Origin: Spirochaetota bacterium
GTDB taxonomy: Bacteria > Spirochaetota > Spirochaetia > Treponematales > UBA12059
NCBI GenBank assembly: GCA_029547205.1
Contig: JAKPPT010000068.1
Span: 288,014-352,013, forward strand
Length of the DNA: 64,000 bases
Direction: 5' to 3'
The notes beneath the pieces are model-generated. The model did no database searches. It was not told where the DNA came from and saw nothing but the letters and a program-made list of their open reading frames with translations. How positions within the stretch are numbered: the first letter of the stretch is position 1; every line of letters begins with the position of its first letter. The position numbers were made by a program, and so were the translations under genes. This document shows, piece by piece, positions 20,955-30,056 of this stretch.

Positions 20955-21479
20955 CTATGTTATATATTTTTTATATTTTTCTATATTACGCTTATAAAAA
21001 TCATGAACCCAATCACTTATCCAAATGTTCATTACATCAAAAAGATTTATATAAAATGATAATCCTGACCATTTCCAATCTAATGGATTTTCTACTAACT
21101 CTGCTGAAACAGCGTTTTCGCTTATATAATTAAAACATCTTTCAAAATCAATTTCTTCATTGAGGATTTCGGAAAAATATCTATCACCCCATATATGTCC
21201 AGTTCGGCCAAAATGTTTGTTATACCGGATCGTAAAAGTCATAAGAAGTCGTTTCATAATGGTTGGCAATTCCATATCCAATGTTTTGATAATTAGATGA
21301 AAATGATTATCCATTATTGAAAAGTGTTCAATTTTAAAACCCATTTCTGCTTGTAGATCCATTAATATCCCCAGAAAAAGGTTTTTGCAGAAAGAACAGC
21401 TAAGACGAAACTCCTGATTGTTTATTCTAGCGGTAACATGATATGTTCCTCCTGGAATAAGTTTTCTAGGACTTCTCAT
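20955..21479 (-). CDS. Y1 (HUH) transposase, IS200-like / REP-associated tyrosine transposase (RAYT)-like
   Basis: PRKLIPGGTYHVTARINNQEF...IEHFSIMDNHFHLIIKT (HUH) ...TGHIWGDRYFSEIL; 174 aa, no IS ends seen. Confidence 0.88.
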   Translation of the reverse strand: MRSPRKLIPGGTYHVTARINNQEFRLSCSFCKNLFLGILMDLQAEMGFKIEHFSIMDNHFHLIIKTLDMELPTIMKRLLMTFTIRYNKHFGRTGHIWGDRYFSEILNEEIDFERCFNYISENAVSAELVENPLDWKWSGLSFYINLFDVMNIWISDWVHDFYKRNIEKYKKYIT

Positions 21480-21649
21480 TTTTTCCTCCTGAAATAATTT
21501 AAATGTTTATTTATTAATCACAATCACATTTCTTCTTGCATGCAATGAAAGTTTAAATTGTACATAAGATTTTACGATTGTATTAACAAGCTTTAGTTCA
21601 AACGAATAAAAGCATGGTATGAGACAAAAAATAATAATAAATAGGCATG

Positions 21650-21658
21650 GGGACACTC
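21650..21658 (-). repeat. Dispersed motif copy (GGGACACTC on +)
   Basis: catggggacactcctt, upstream of the Y1 transposase gene. Confidence 0.75.
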
Positions 21659-21792
21659 CTTAAATCTGCTAGAGATTATAAATATCTCGTATATAACCAA
21701 TACAATAATTTAGATTTTTTATTAATTTGCCTATAGATGTTATAGAATAAATTATATATTTTTTGTAAAATAGATTTAGTTCTATTAGAGTG

Positions 21793-21802
21793 GGGACACT
21801 CT
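21793..21802 (-). repeat. Dispersed motif copy (GGGACACTCT on +)
   Basis: agtggggacactcttctt. Confidence 0.75.
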
Positions 21803-21913
21803 TCTTGAATGGTATTATTCCATGACTTTTCTATCTGACAAAAGAGAGGTTCAATGCTAATAGAGAATTCTAGTTTCCAAAAACAATTGAAGCATATTAA
21901 TGTATTAATTTTA

Positions 21914-21930
21914 CAAGAGGGACACTCTTG
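21914..21930. repeat. Motif in a perfect hairpin CAAGAG-GGACA-CTCTTG
   Basis: Direct reading of caagagggacactcttg. Confidence 0.75.
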
Positions 21931-21996
21931 CAATTTCCTTGCAATTTCTTGTAATTTTGCAAAAGCCCCTCAATAGTTTTCCAAACAGGAGTAGTT

Positions 21997-24900
21997 ATGT
22001 TTGAATCCGTAGATCCAAAAATAAATTTCCCAAAAATGGAAGAGGAAATCCTTAAATTTTGGGAAGAGCATAAAATTTTTCAACGTTCCATAAACGAGCG
22101 CGAAGGTTCTCCCGAATTTGTATTCTATGATGGACCACCCTTTGCTACGGGGCTGCCTCATTTTGGCCACTTTGTACCAGGCACGATAAAAGATAGCATC
22201 CCTCGTTATAAAACAATGAAAGGATTTAAAGTAGAACGCCGTTTTGGTTGGGATTGTCATGGTCTTCCGGTAGAGTATGAAATGGAAAAAGAACTCGGTA
22301 TCTCTGGGAAAAAACAAATTGAAGACTATGGCATTGCAAAATTTAACGAAGCTTGCCGTTCAATAGTATTGCGATATACGAAAGAGTGGCGTACAATTAT
22401 GACCCGAGCCGGGCGCTGGGTTGATTTTGATCATGATTATAAAACCATGGATCCAGATTACATGGAATCTATCTGGTGGGTCTTGAAGCAATTATGGGAT
22501 AAAAACCTGATTTATGAAGGCCACTACATACTTCCATATTGCCCCCGCTGCTCAACAGTACTCTCAAATCATGAACTTCAACTTGGTGGTTACAAAGATG
22601 TTCATGATCCTGCTATAACCGTCAGATTTAAGATTACTGCAGTTTCGCATGATAGTAAATCATCAAATACAAATACTTCGGGGACACTCTTGCTTGATAG
22701 TTCACTTGCTGATGGATCAACATACTTACTGGCATGGACTACAACACCATGGACGCTTCCATCAAACCTTGCACTTGCAGTAGGTCCCGAGATTGATTAT
22801 GTGCTTGTACAGGATGGGACTGAACGGTATATCCTGGCTGAATCACGTCTAACTGCTTACTACAAAGACGATGCTCTGCCTACGATTCTATCGAAGTTTA
22901 AAGGAAGTTCTCTTGAAGGTATTCAATATGAACCACTCTTCCCTTATTTTGCTGAATATACAAAAAATGGCGCATTCAAGGTACGAATAGCTGACTTCGT
23001 TACCACTGAAGATGGTACCGGTATAGTCCACATAGCTCCCGGCTTTGGCGAAGATGATTACAATGTACTTAAAGGTTCTGGTATTCCTATAGTGTGTCCC
23101 GTAGATGCTGAATGCCAATTTACAGCTGAAGTTCCTGATTACCAGGGAACATTTGTCAAAGACACTGACAAGTTAATAATAGAACGCCTTAAAAATGAAA
23201 AAAAATTAGTTAAGCGAGAACAATATTTGCATGCTTATCCACACTGCTGGCGCTGTTCCAGTCCTCTCATTTATCGTGCTGTATCCAGCTGGTTTGTGAA
23301 AATTGATCCTATTAAAGAAAAAATGCTAAAAGCAAATCAGAAAATCTATTGGATGCCAGCACATATTAAAAACGGACGTTTCGGTAAATGGTTAGAAAAT
23401 GCTCGTGATTGGGCGATAAGTCGCAATCGATACTGGGGCAACCCGCTCCCAATCTGGAAATGTGATGCCTGTGGTAAAACCGAATGCTTAGGCTCACGAG
23501 AAGAACTTACAAAAAAAACAGGCAAGAGTGTCCCCGATCTCCATAAGCACTTTGTCGATGAATATACCTGGGAATGTTCCTGTGGAGGGACAATGAAACG
23601 GATTCCAGAGGTACTCGATTGCTGGTTTGAATCAGGTTCAATGCCATATGCTCAGGTTCATTACCCATTTGAAAACAAAAAACATTTTGAAGAACATTTC
23701 CCAGCAGATTTCATTGCCGAAGGTCTCGACCAGACCCGTGGATGGTTTTATACATTAACAATAATCGCTGCAGCTCTATTTGATAAACCTGCTTTTAAAG
23801 CCTGCGTAGTCAATGGTCTTGTTTTAGCAAGCGATGGTAAAAAAATGAGCAAAAGCCTCAGAAATTATACTGATCCCATGAAAGTAATGCAGGAATTTGG
23901 TGCGGATGCACTGCGTCTTTTCCTCATGAACTCTGCAGTAACTCGTGCCGATGACCTTTGCTACTCTGATGACGGCGTTCGTGAGGTATTAAAAAATCTC
24001 ATTCTCCCACTGTGGAGTGCTTATAGCTTTTTTGTGACCTATATTAATCTCGATAGAGTGTCCCCGCCTCAAGCAAAACCGGAAGCTACTAATCCACTCG
24101 ACCGCTGGATACTTTCATTATGTGAAACAATGGTTAGTAATGTCACTGAAGCTTTAGAAGCATACGATATGCAAAAAGCAATAACTCCAATTATCAATTT
24201 TATTGATGCACTCAATAATTGGTTCATTCGTAGATCTCGCCGACGATTCTGGAGAAGCGAAAATGATTCGGATAAACTCGATGCATACGCAGCACTCTAC
24301 AGAGTGTTACTAAGGCTTATACACTGTCTTGCACCATTTGCTCCTTTTGTAACAGAAAAAATCTGGCAAAATATCCGCCCTGAAAATTCTGCAAAAAGCA
24401 TACATCTCTCTTCATGGCCTCAGGTTGAAGCATCTTTTATCGATGCAGAACTTGAAGCTAAAATGGCTTATGTGCGACAAGCAGTGGCTATGGGTAGATC
24501 GCTCCGCTACCAGCACAACATCAAGATTCGACAGCCGCTCAAAGAAGTTCAACTGGTAACAAAAAACGCTCAAGAAAAAGCCAGCCTCATAGAAATGATG
24601 GAAATCATTAAGGAAGAACTTAATGTTAAGGAGGCTATATTTAGAGAAGATGAAGAACAACTGGTTGAGTACAGTGCAAAAGCTAATTTTAGAGTTCTTG
24701 GGAAAGAATTAGGTAAAGATATGAATACTGCAGCAGCAATAATCGAAAAATTGGGCAGCAAAGAAATTATGAGCTTATTAGAAGGGAATACTCTTGTCAT
24801 TGATGTTGCAGGGAAGAGTGTCCCTCTTACCACAGAAAAGGTTATTATTAACCGCATTGAAAAAGCCAATCTCAAAGTTATTAATGAAGGAAGTCTTACT

Positions 24901-25185
24901 GTTGCGCTCAACACAGATATTTCAGAAGAGCTTTTTGATGAAGGCAATGTGAGAGATTTAATTCGAGGCATCCAAAATCTTCGTAAAGAATCAGGTTTGG
25001 CAGTAAGCGATCGTATAAAACTAAATGTATATGGTTCAGAAATATTAAAGCGAAGTTTTGAAAAATTTAAAGATCTTATTGCGTCAGAGACTCTAGCCAT
25101 AACAGTAAACTGGGCGAAAGAATCCGCTATGACTTCGGTAGAGGCAGGTGATGAATCTTGGGAAATATCTCTATGTAAAGCTTAA
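21997..25185 (+). CDS. ileS: Isoleucyl-tRNA synthetase (IleS2/eukaryote-like type)
   Basis: YDGPPFATGLPHFGHFVPGTIKD (HIGH-type), DGKKMSKSLRNY (KMSKS), AWTTTPWTLPSN editing domain. Confidence 0.95.
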   Translation: MFESVDPKINFPKMEEEILKFWEEHKIFQRSINEREGSPEFVFYDGPPFATGLPHFGHFVPGTIKDSIPRYKTMKGFKVERRFGWDCHGLPVEYEMEKELGISGKKQIEDYGIAKFNEACRSIVLRYTKEWRTIMTRAGRWVDFDHDYKTMDPDYMESIWWVLKQLWDKNLIYEGHYILPYCPRCSTVLSNHELQLGGYKDVHDPAITVRFKITAVSHDSKSSNTNTSGTLLLDSSLADGSTYLLAWTTTPWTLPSNLALAVGPEIDYVLVQDGTERYILAESRLTAYYKDDALPTILSKFKGSSLEGIQYEPLFPYFAEYTKNGAFKVRIADFVTTEDGTGIVHIAPGFGEDDYNVLKGSGIPIVCPVDAECQFTAEVPDYQGTFVKDTDKLIIERLKNEKKLVKREQYLHAYPHCWRCSSPLIYRAVSSWFVKIDPIKEKMLKANQKIYWMPAHIKNGRFGKWLENARDWAISRNRYWGNPLPIWKCDACGKTECLGSREELTKKTGKSVPDLHKHFVDEYTWECSCGGTMKRIPEVLDCWFESGSMPYAQVHYPFENKKHFEEHFPADFIAEGLDQTRGWFYTLTIIAAALFDKPAFKACVVNGLVLASDGKKMSKSLRNYTDPMKVMQEFGADALRLFLMNSAVTRADDLCYSDDGVREVLKNLILPLWSAYSFFVTYINLDRVSPPQAKPEATNPLDRWILSLCETMVSNVTEALEAYDMQKAITPIINFIDALNNWFIRRSRRRFWRSENDSDKLDAYAALYRVLLRLIHCLAPFAPFVTEKIWQNIRPENSAKSIHLSSWPQVEASFIDAELEAKMAYVRQAVAMGRSLRYQHNIKIRQPLKEVQLVTKNAQEKASLIEMMEIIKEELNVKEAIFREDEEQLVEYSAKANFRVLGKELGKDMNTAAAIIEKLGSKEIMSLLEGNTLVIDVAGKSVPLTTEKVIINRIEKANLKVINEGSLTVALNTDISEELFDEGNVRDLIRGIQNLRKESGLAVSDRIKLNVYGSEILKRSFEKFKDLIASETLAITVNWAKESAMTSVEAGDESWEISLCKA
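24814..24828. repeat. Motif in a hairpin AAGAG-TGTCC-CTCTT inside ileS
   Basis: gggaagagtgtccctcttacc. Confidence 0.7.
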
Positions 25186-25243
25186 GTACTGATTTCCAAT
25201 AGGGACACTCTAGGTTTTTCTGGGTTTTTTAATCTTTTACACA

Positions 25244-25278
25244 GCTGGCATTTTTCAATGCAAAATGCCAGCTTTTTT
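25244..25278 (+). terminator. Rho-independent terminator after ileS
   Basis: GCTGGCATTTT...AAAATGCCAGC stem followed by TTTTTT. Confidence 0.9.
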
Positions 25279-25314
25279 ATCGTTCAGCTGCTATTACTTC
25301 TTTTTTTCACTACA

Positions 25315-26292
25315 CTATGTTTTTTCAGCATACCAATCGTGCATATAAGGAAATGGAAGTACACTCCGAATATCAGCTAGACCATTCATGGCCATAATAA
25401 AACGCTCAAAACCCATTGCAACCCCAGAACAGAGGGGAAAATCATCAAAAAGCTCAGCATATTCAAAATTTACTGCATGTGGTACTTGCTGATTTTGTTT
25501 TTTTTCAGCTTCTTTTTTCATGCTCGCAAGTACAGCTTCTTTTGTAGCAGCTTCTGTATAGCAGTTTAGTAACTCGATTCCATTGATATACAATTCCCAT
25601 CGATCCTTCCATGGTGTTCCAGGTATATTACGAGCCAAACATTCTATTTGTGCTGGATATTCAATAAGCACTAGAGGACGATCCTTGGGCAATTCAGGCT
25701 CTATCCACTGAACAAATGCTTGATTAAATAGATCCTCCCACGATGCTTCTTTATTTACAATGAGTCCTTTCCCTAATAATGCCTCTCGTAGAGTGTCCCT
25801 GTCCTGTAACTTGATTAAATCTAACTGTGCGAATTCCAACCATGCTTCCTGCATTGTCATAATTCTAAATGGAGGTTTTGCGTAGTGAGGAGTGTCCCCC
25901 GTGCTGCATGTATCAAATAATGCCTCAGTAATTTCAATAGAATCTCTGGCTGTCGCATTTACTGTGTAATATTCAAGCATGGTAAACTCTGGGCTATGAA
26001 TTGTCCCTATTGATTCTGCATTTCGAAATGCTTTGCACAGCTCAAAAACATTACGCTTTTCTTCTGCAATAAATTTTTTTATCCATACCTCTGGAGAAGG
26101 TAAAAGCCAGAGCTTTCGATTGCCATAAAATGGATTTACATATTCTGTTTCAAAAACTTCAAGACACGATTCGGGCAAAGGTGCTGGAGACAAAAGCGGA
26201 GTATCTAATTCCACATAGTTCCGCTCAAGAAAAAATTGTCTAACCTTTGTTACAAGCCTGGAACGTTCTAAGAGCACTGTCGTACTAATCAC
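25315..26292 (-). CDS. epmA: EF-P lysine ligase-like / LysRS-related protein (EpmA/GenX/PoxA family)
   Basis: 325 aa class II synthetase core without an anticodon-binding domain; SPEFTMLEYYTVNA, PLCSGVAMGFERFIMAMNG. Confidence 0.82.
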   Translation of the reverse strand: MISTTVLLERSRLVTKVRQFFLERNYVELDTPLLSPAPLPESCLEVFETEYVNPFYGNRKLWLLPSPEVWIKKFIAEEKRNVFELCKAFRNAESIGTIHSPEFTMLEYYTVNATARDSIEITEALFDTCSTGDTPHYAKPPFRIMTMQEAWLEFAQLDLIKLQDRDTLREALLGKGLIVNKEASWEDLFNQAFVQWIEPELPKDRPLVLIEYPAQIECLARNIPGTPWKDRWELYINGIELLNCYTEAATKEAVLASMKKEAEKKQNQQVPHAVNFEYAELFDDFPLCSGVAMGFERFIMAMNGLADIRSVLPFPYMHDWYAEKT

Positions 26293-27302
26293 GTTGTCAT
26301 CCTTTCACTTTCACAGAGAAAGCGCATATATTCTTTAAAATCATTAAGCGGTATCCACCGAAACCCGAGTGCAGTCCCTTTAAAATAGTTTTTAAGTTCC
26401 AGAATAGACATTCCAGCAAGCAATTCTAGTGGCAAATAGCTTCCTGGACGTTTTTCTGATTCTTTTAGCTGAGATTCGAGATATGTAAAAACCTTACTAG
26501 AGTGTCCCCGATGTTCCCGATGTTTCCCTTGTTCCCCTTCCCATTGTCCGCTATCTCCCAACTGTCCCTTTTGATGCTCCAATCTCTCATTATCCTGGAA
26601 TTGCTGAGTATAGGGACACTCTTTGATGCAAACATCACAGCCATAGAGATGATTCCCTCGATGCAATTTGAAATGTTCTGGCATGCCACCTGTACTCATC
26701 CAGTACTGCAGACATAAGTGTTTAGAAAAACCATTGTCAAGCGCATGAGTCGGACAAGCATCAATACATGCTGAACATGATCCACATTGTGAATTGTTTA
26801 TATAATTTTTTGAATCTGTTTCGTTTACGAGTGTCTGAAACAAAGCATCTATTTTCGGGAAAAGCATTAATCCTATCAGTACAGCAGAACCGTAGAGCGG
26901 ATTTACCAGCAAACCCGATTTTCCAATCCAGCCAAGATTTGCGAGTACGGCACTTTCTTTTTCCGGTAATTTTGAATTTACCGATATTCGAATATCACTA
27001 CGGTGTAAACCATATTCTGCACGTATTTTCGCTGCCAATTCTTGCAATATCCTGGTTAAGAAATGGTAATAATTATATGCAGCAAATGATCCAACTGTTA
27101 CTATTTTTGTATGCGTAGAGCTTTCAGTTCCTGAGATAAGCCTATAAGGCAAGAGCACAGCTATACCTGTCACCTCTTTCTGTACATGCTCAGCTATTGG
27201 TATTTCTTTTGTACTGGTAAAGATATGATCTATTGCTCTATCAGACAGGATATTCCATACGTGTATCCCTTTGCAGTCAAAAAACTCCGTGAATGATATC
27301 AT
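26289..27302 (-). CDS. queG: Epoxyqueuosine reductase-like 4Fe-4S protein (QueG family)
   Basis: LANLGWIGKSGLLVNPLYGSAVLIG, CGSCSACIDACPTHAL, GCDVCIKECPYTQ. Confidence 0.8.
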   Translation of the reverse strand: MISFTEFFDCKGIHVWNILSDRAIDHIFTSTKEIPIAEHVQKEVTGIAVLLPYRLISGTESSTHTKIVTVGSFAAYNYYHFLTRILQELAAKIRAEYGLHRSDIRISVNSKLPEKESAVLANLGWIGKSGLLVNPLYGSAVLIGLMLFPKIDALFQTLVNETDSKNYINNSQCGSCSACIDACPTHALDNGFSKHLCLQYWMSTGGMPEHFKLHRGNHLYGCDVCIKECPYTQQFQDNERLEHQKGQLGDSGQWEGEQGKHREHRGHSSKVFTYLESQLKESEKRPGSYLPLELLAGMSILELKNYFKGTALGFRWIPLNDFKEYMRFLCESERMTT

Positions 27303-27353
27303 AGTAATTCATATTCTCATTAAAGATTATTGATCAAAACATTCATGCACAAA

Positions 27354-28571
27354 TTATTTTCCACGTGCTCGTTCCAGTTTCTGCATCTTTTTATAATATT
27401 CAGCTTGTTTAATTATTTCCATCATATCGCTAACCATAATCTTATTATCAACAATTCGAAACTGTTTATTCTGTAATAACTGCTGTACTACAGCACTGCC
27501 TGTACTCATTGGAAACCCAACGAGATTTATAAGCTCCTTAGGACCAAAATCAAATGTGTATGAAGCACCTTCTTTAATTGGGACTTTATTTTTTTCTAGT
27601 TGCATCTGTAAAGCATCATACATTCTTCCGAGAGGATCAGTAATCAACGTATTGGCAAGCTGTTTGTAAATAAACCATATGCGTTCAGCAAGCAATTGTG
27701 TAAGTTTTGTAACAATTTGAGGCTGTGTCTGTACCATTCGCTCAAAATTGTCTTTGTTGACGGTTAGCAGATAGGTATCCTCATAAGCAATTGCAGTAGC
27801 TGAACGAGGCTTGTTTTCTAGCAAAGCCATTTCTCCAAAGATATCTCCCGGTTTCAAAACAGCGAGGAGCACTTCGGTATTTTCTACGATTTTTGTGATT
27901 TTTACAGAACCTTTTTGAATGATATACAGTTCTGTCCCTGGCATTCCTTCACAAAATACAACTGTATCCTTAGGGTAAAAACGATTGAATTCCTCAGCTG
28001 ATCCATCAAGATAGACTGCCTTTGCAAACTGCTTAATCTTAACCATTCGCTCTTTTGCCATTTGCGCATGTGTGCCAGATGGACATAATTTCAAATACTG
28101 ATAGTAGGCATAAAATGCTTGATTAAACTGACTTTGCTTTACGTAATATTCGCCGATATCAAAAAGATGCGAAGGGTCGGCTTCTGCAACATTTTTGAGT
28201 GTTATTTTTGTGAGCGCTTCATCGAGGTAACGCATCCGTTTTGAGAAGCTCATGATTATCTTCATGGCAACGGGGGTATTACGTTCAATGAGCTGGCCAT
28301 ACTGATCGCGATGTACTCCAATGAGTGTGACATCGGTAAGCGCTCGCGCAGTCTCTATATGACTATGGTTTGACATTGTAGAAATAACGCCAAAAAAGTC
28401 CCCCGGGCCATATACATTGCCGCCTTCTTCTTCTACTACTTCAACCTCTTTTGTAACGAGTACTTTTCCGGATTTTATTATATAAAAAAGGTCTGCATTC
28501 TGTTTACCCTCTACAATAATATATGAGTCTTTCTTAAAATTTACGAAACTTAATTGAAGAGGGCTGTTCAT
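27354..28571 (-). CDS. Crp-like protein with two cNMP-binding domains and a central TPR-like segment
   Basis: YIIVEGKQNADLFYIIKSGKVLVTKE and VVFCEGMPGTELYIIQKGSVKITKI...GDIFGEMALLENKPRSATA. Confidence 0.85.
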   Translation of the reverse strand: MNSPLQLSFVNFKKDSYIIVEGKQNADLFYIIKSGKVLVTKEVEVVEEEGGNVYGPGDFFGVISTMSNHSHIETARALTDVTLIGVHRDQYGQLIERNTPVAMKIIMSFSKRMRYLDEALTKITLKNVAEADPSHLFDIGEYYVKQSQFNQAFYAYYQYLKLCPSGTHAQMAKERMVKIKQFAKAVYLDGSAEEFNRFYPKDTVVFCEGMPGTELYIIQKGSVKITKIVENTEVLLAVLKPGDIFGEMALLENKPRSATAIAYEDTYLLTVNKDNFERMVQTQPQIVTKLTQLLAERIWFIYKQLANTLITDPLGRMYDALQMQLEKNKVPIKEGASYTFDFGPKELINLVGFPMSTGSAVVQQLLQNKQFRIVDNKIMVSDMMEIIKQAEYYKKMQKLERARGK

Positions 28572-28613
28572 GCAATCCTCATTAGCTTTAGATTTTCCTC
28601 GTTAAAGTATAAA

Positions 28614-28648
28614 GGTACCATCCTCCATTGTCAATGAAAGATGGTACC
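28614..28648 (-). terminator. Probable terminator downstream of glyA
   Basis: Inverted repeat GGTACCATC...GATGGTACC; on the - strand followed by TTTATACTTT. Confidence 0.6.
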
Positions 28649-28657
28649 CATTGAATA

Positions 28658-29950
28658 TTATTTATCAGCAGGCAAACCGAATCGTTTAGTAAGCTGTAAC
28701 ACCTCTGCCTTTACCTTATTGATTACAGCAGCATCACCTTTAGCCTTCAATACATCCATTATAAAACCTGCAATTTGCTTCATTTCGGCTTCCTTCATGC
28801 CACGAGTTGTAACCGCAGGAGTTCCTACACGGATTCCGGAGGTAATAAATGGACTCTTTGTATCAAAGGGTATGCCATTTTTATTTACTGTTATGTGAGC
28901 TTCATCCAGCCATTTTTCAGCTTCTTTGCCTGTAATTCCCAGTGGAGTAAGATCGACAAGCATGAGATGATTATCGGTACTACCAGAAACGATGCGTGCG
29001 CCACCATCTGCAAGTGCTTGAGCAAGCACTTTTGCATTGGTAACTACCTGCTTCATGTAAGCCTTATAGTCATCAGAAAGTGCTTCTTTGAATGCAACTG
29101 CTTTTCCCGCAATCACATGACAGAGCGGTCCCCCCTGAATTCCGGGGAATATAGTACCATCCAGTATTTCTGACCAGAGCTTAGGTCTGTCCCCTTTGGG
29201 AGTCATGATTCCCTGATTGTTTTCTTTATCAACACCGATAAATACAGCACCACCGCGAGGGCCACGCAAAGTTTTATGCGTTGTTGTTGTTGTAAAATCA
29301 GCGATGCGAATAGGACTGGGATGTAAGCCTGCAGCTACAAGCCCTGCGATATGTGCCATATCGACCATCAGGTATGCTCCAACTTCATCAGCAATTTTTC
29401 TAAATTTTTCAAAATCAATTATGCGTGCATAAGCAGAAGCTCCTGCAACGATCATTTTTGGTTTGCATTCACGGGCGAGTCGTGCAACCTCTTCGTAATC
29501 AATACACTCCGTTTCTCTATTCACTCCATATCGCACTACATTGTAGAGCTTGCCAGAGAAGGAAACTGGCGCACCATGTGTTAAGTGTCCACCATGTGCA
29601 AGGTCCATACCCATTATGGTATCACCGGGTTTTAATGCAGCAAAATATACTCCCATATTTGCTTGAGAACCAGAATGAGGTTGGACATTTGCATAATCAG
29701 CATTAAAAAGCTGTTTTGCCCGATCCCGTGCTAGATTTTCTGAAATATCAACAAATTCACAACCGCCATAATACCGTTTTCCTGGATAACCTTCAGCGTA
29801 CTTATTTGTTAACACAGAACCAACAGCTTCCATGACTGCTCGGCTTGTATAGTTTTCACTTGCAATAAGTTCCAGATTGTTTCGCTGCCTATCTGCTTCC
29901 TGATTCATTGCTGAAAACAATTCAGGATCAGATTTTTCCAATATTGACAT
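28658..29950 (-). CDS. glyA: Serine hydroxymethyltransferase
   Basis: [53 protein letters not shown]. Confidence 0.97.
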   Translation of the reverse strand: MSILEKSDPELFSAMNQEADRQRNNLELIASENYTSRAVMEAVGSVLTNKYAEGYPGKRYYGGCEFVDISENLARDRAKQLFNADYANVQPHSGSQANMGVYFAALKPGDTIMGMDLAHGGHLTHGAPVSFSGKLYNVVRYGVNRETECIDYEEVARLARECKPKMIVAGASAYARIIDFEKFRKIADEVGAYLMVDMAHIAGLVAAGLHPSPIRIADFTTTTTHKTLRGPRGGAVFIGVDKENNQGIMTPKGDRPKLWSEILDGTIFPGIQGGPLCHVIAGKAVAFKEALSDDYKAYMKQVVTNAKVLAQALADGGARIVSGSTDNHLMLVDLTPLGITGKEAEKWLDEAHITVNKNGIPFDTKSPFITSGIRVGTPAVTTRGMKEAEMKQIAGFIMDVLKAKGDAAVINKVKAEVLQLTKRFGLPADK

Positions 29951-30056
29951 GCATTCCTCCTTTTATCCTTTTGCTGGTAGTATAACAAAAACCCTCGTTT
30001 TTGTAAAAGCTCTGAACTATTTCAAAATTTGCTCATGGAGAGGCTATACTGGACGG

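Noticed and set aside
20955-21479. Complete IS200/IS605 insertion sequence
   Set aside because: No tnpB, no recognisable left/right IS ends and only one copy in the window; better described as a RAYT-like single gene
24570-25100. 176-aa ORF antisense to ileS
   Set aside because: Shadow ORF rich in Ser/Leu opposite conserved coding sequence
26613-26622. Motif copy in queG encoding KECPYT
   Set aside because: The Cys-Pro lies in the conserved 4Fe-4S motif, so coincidence with protein constraint is plausible
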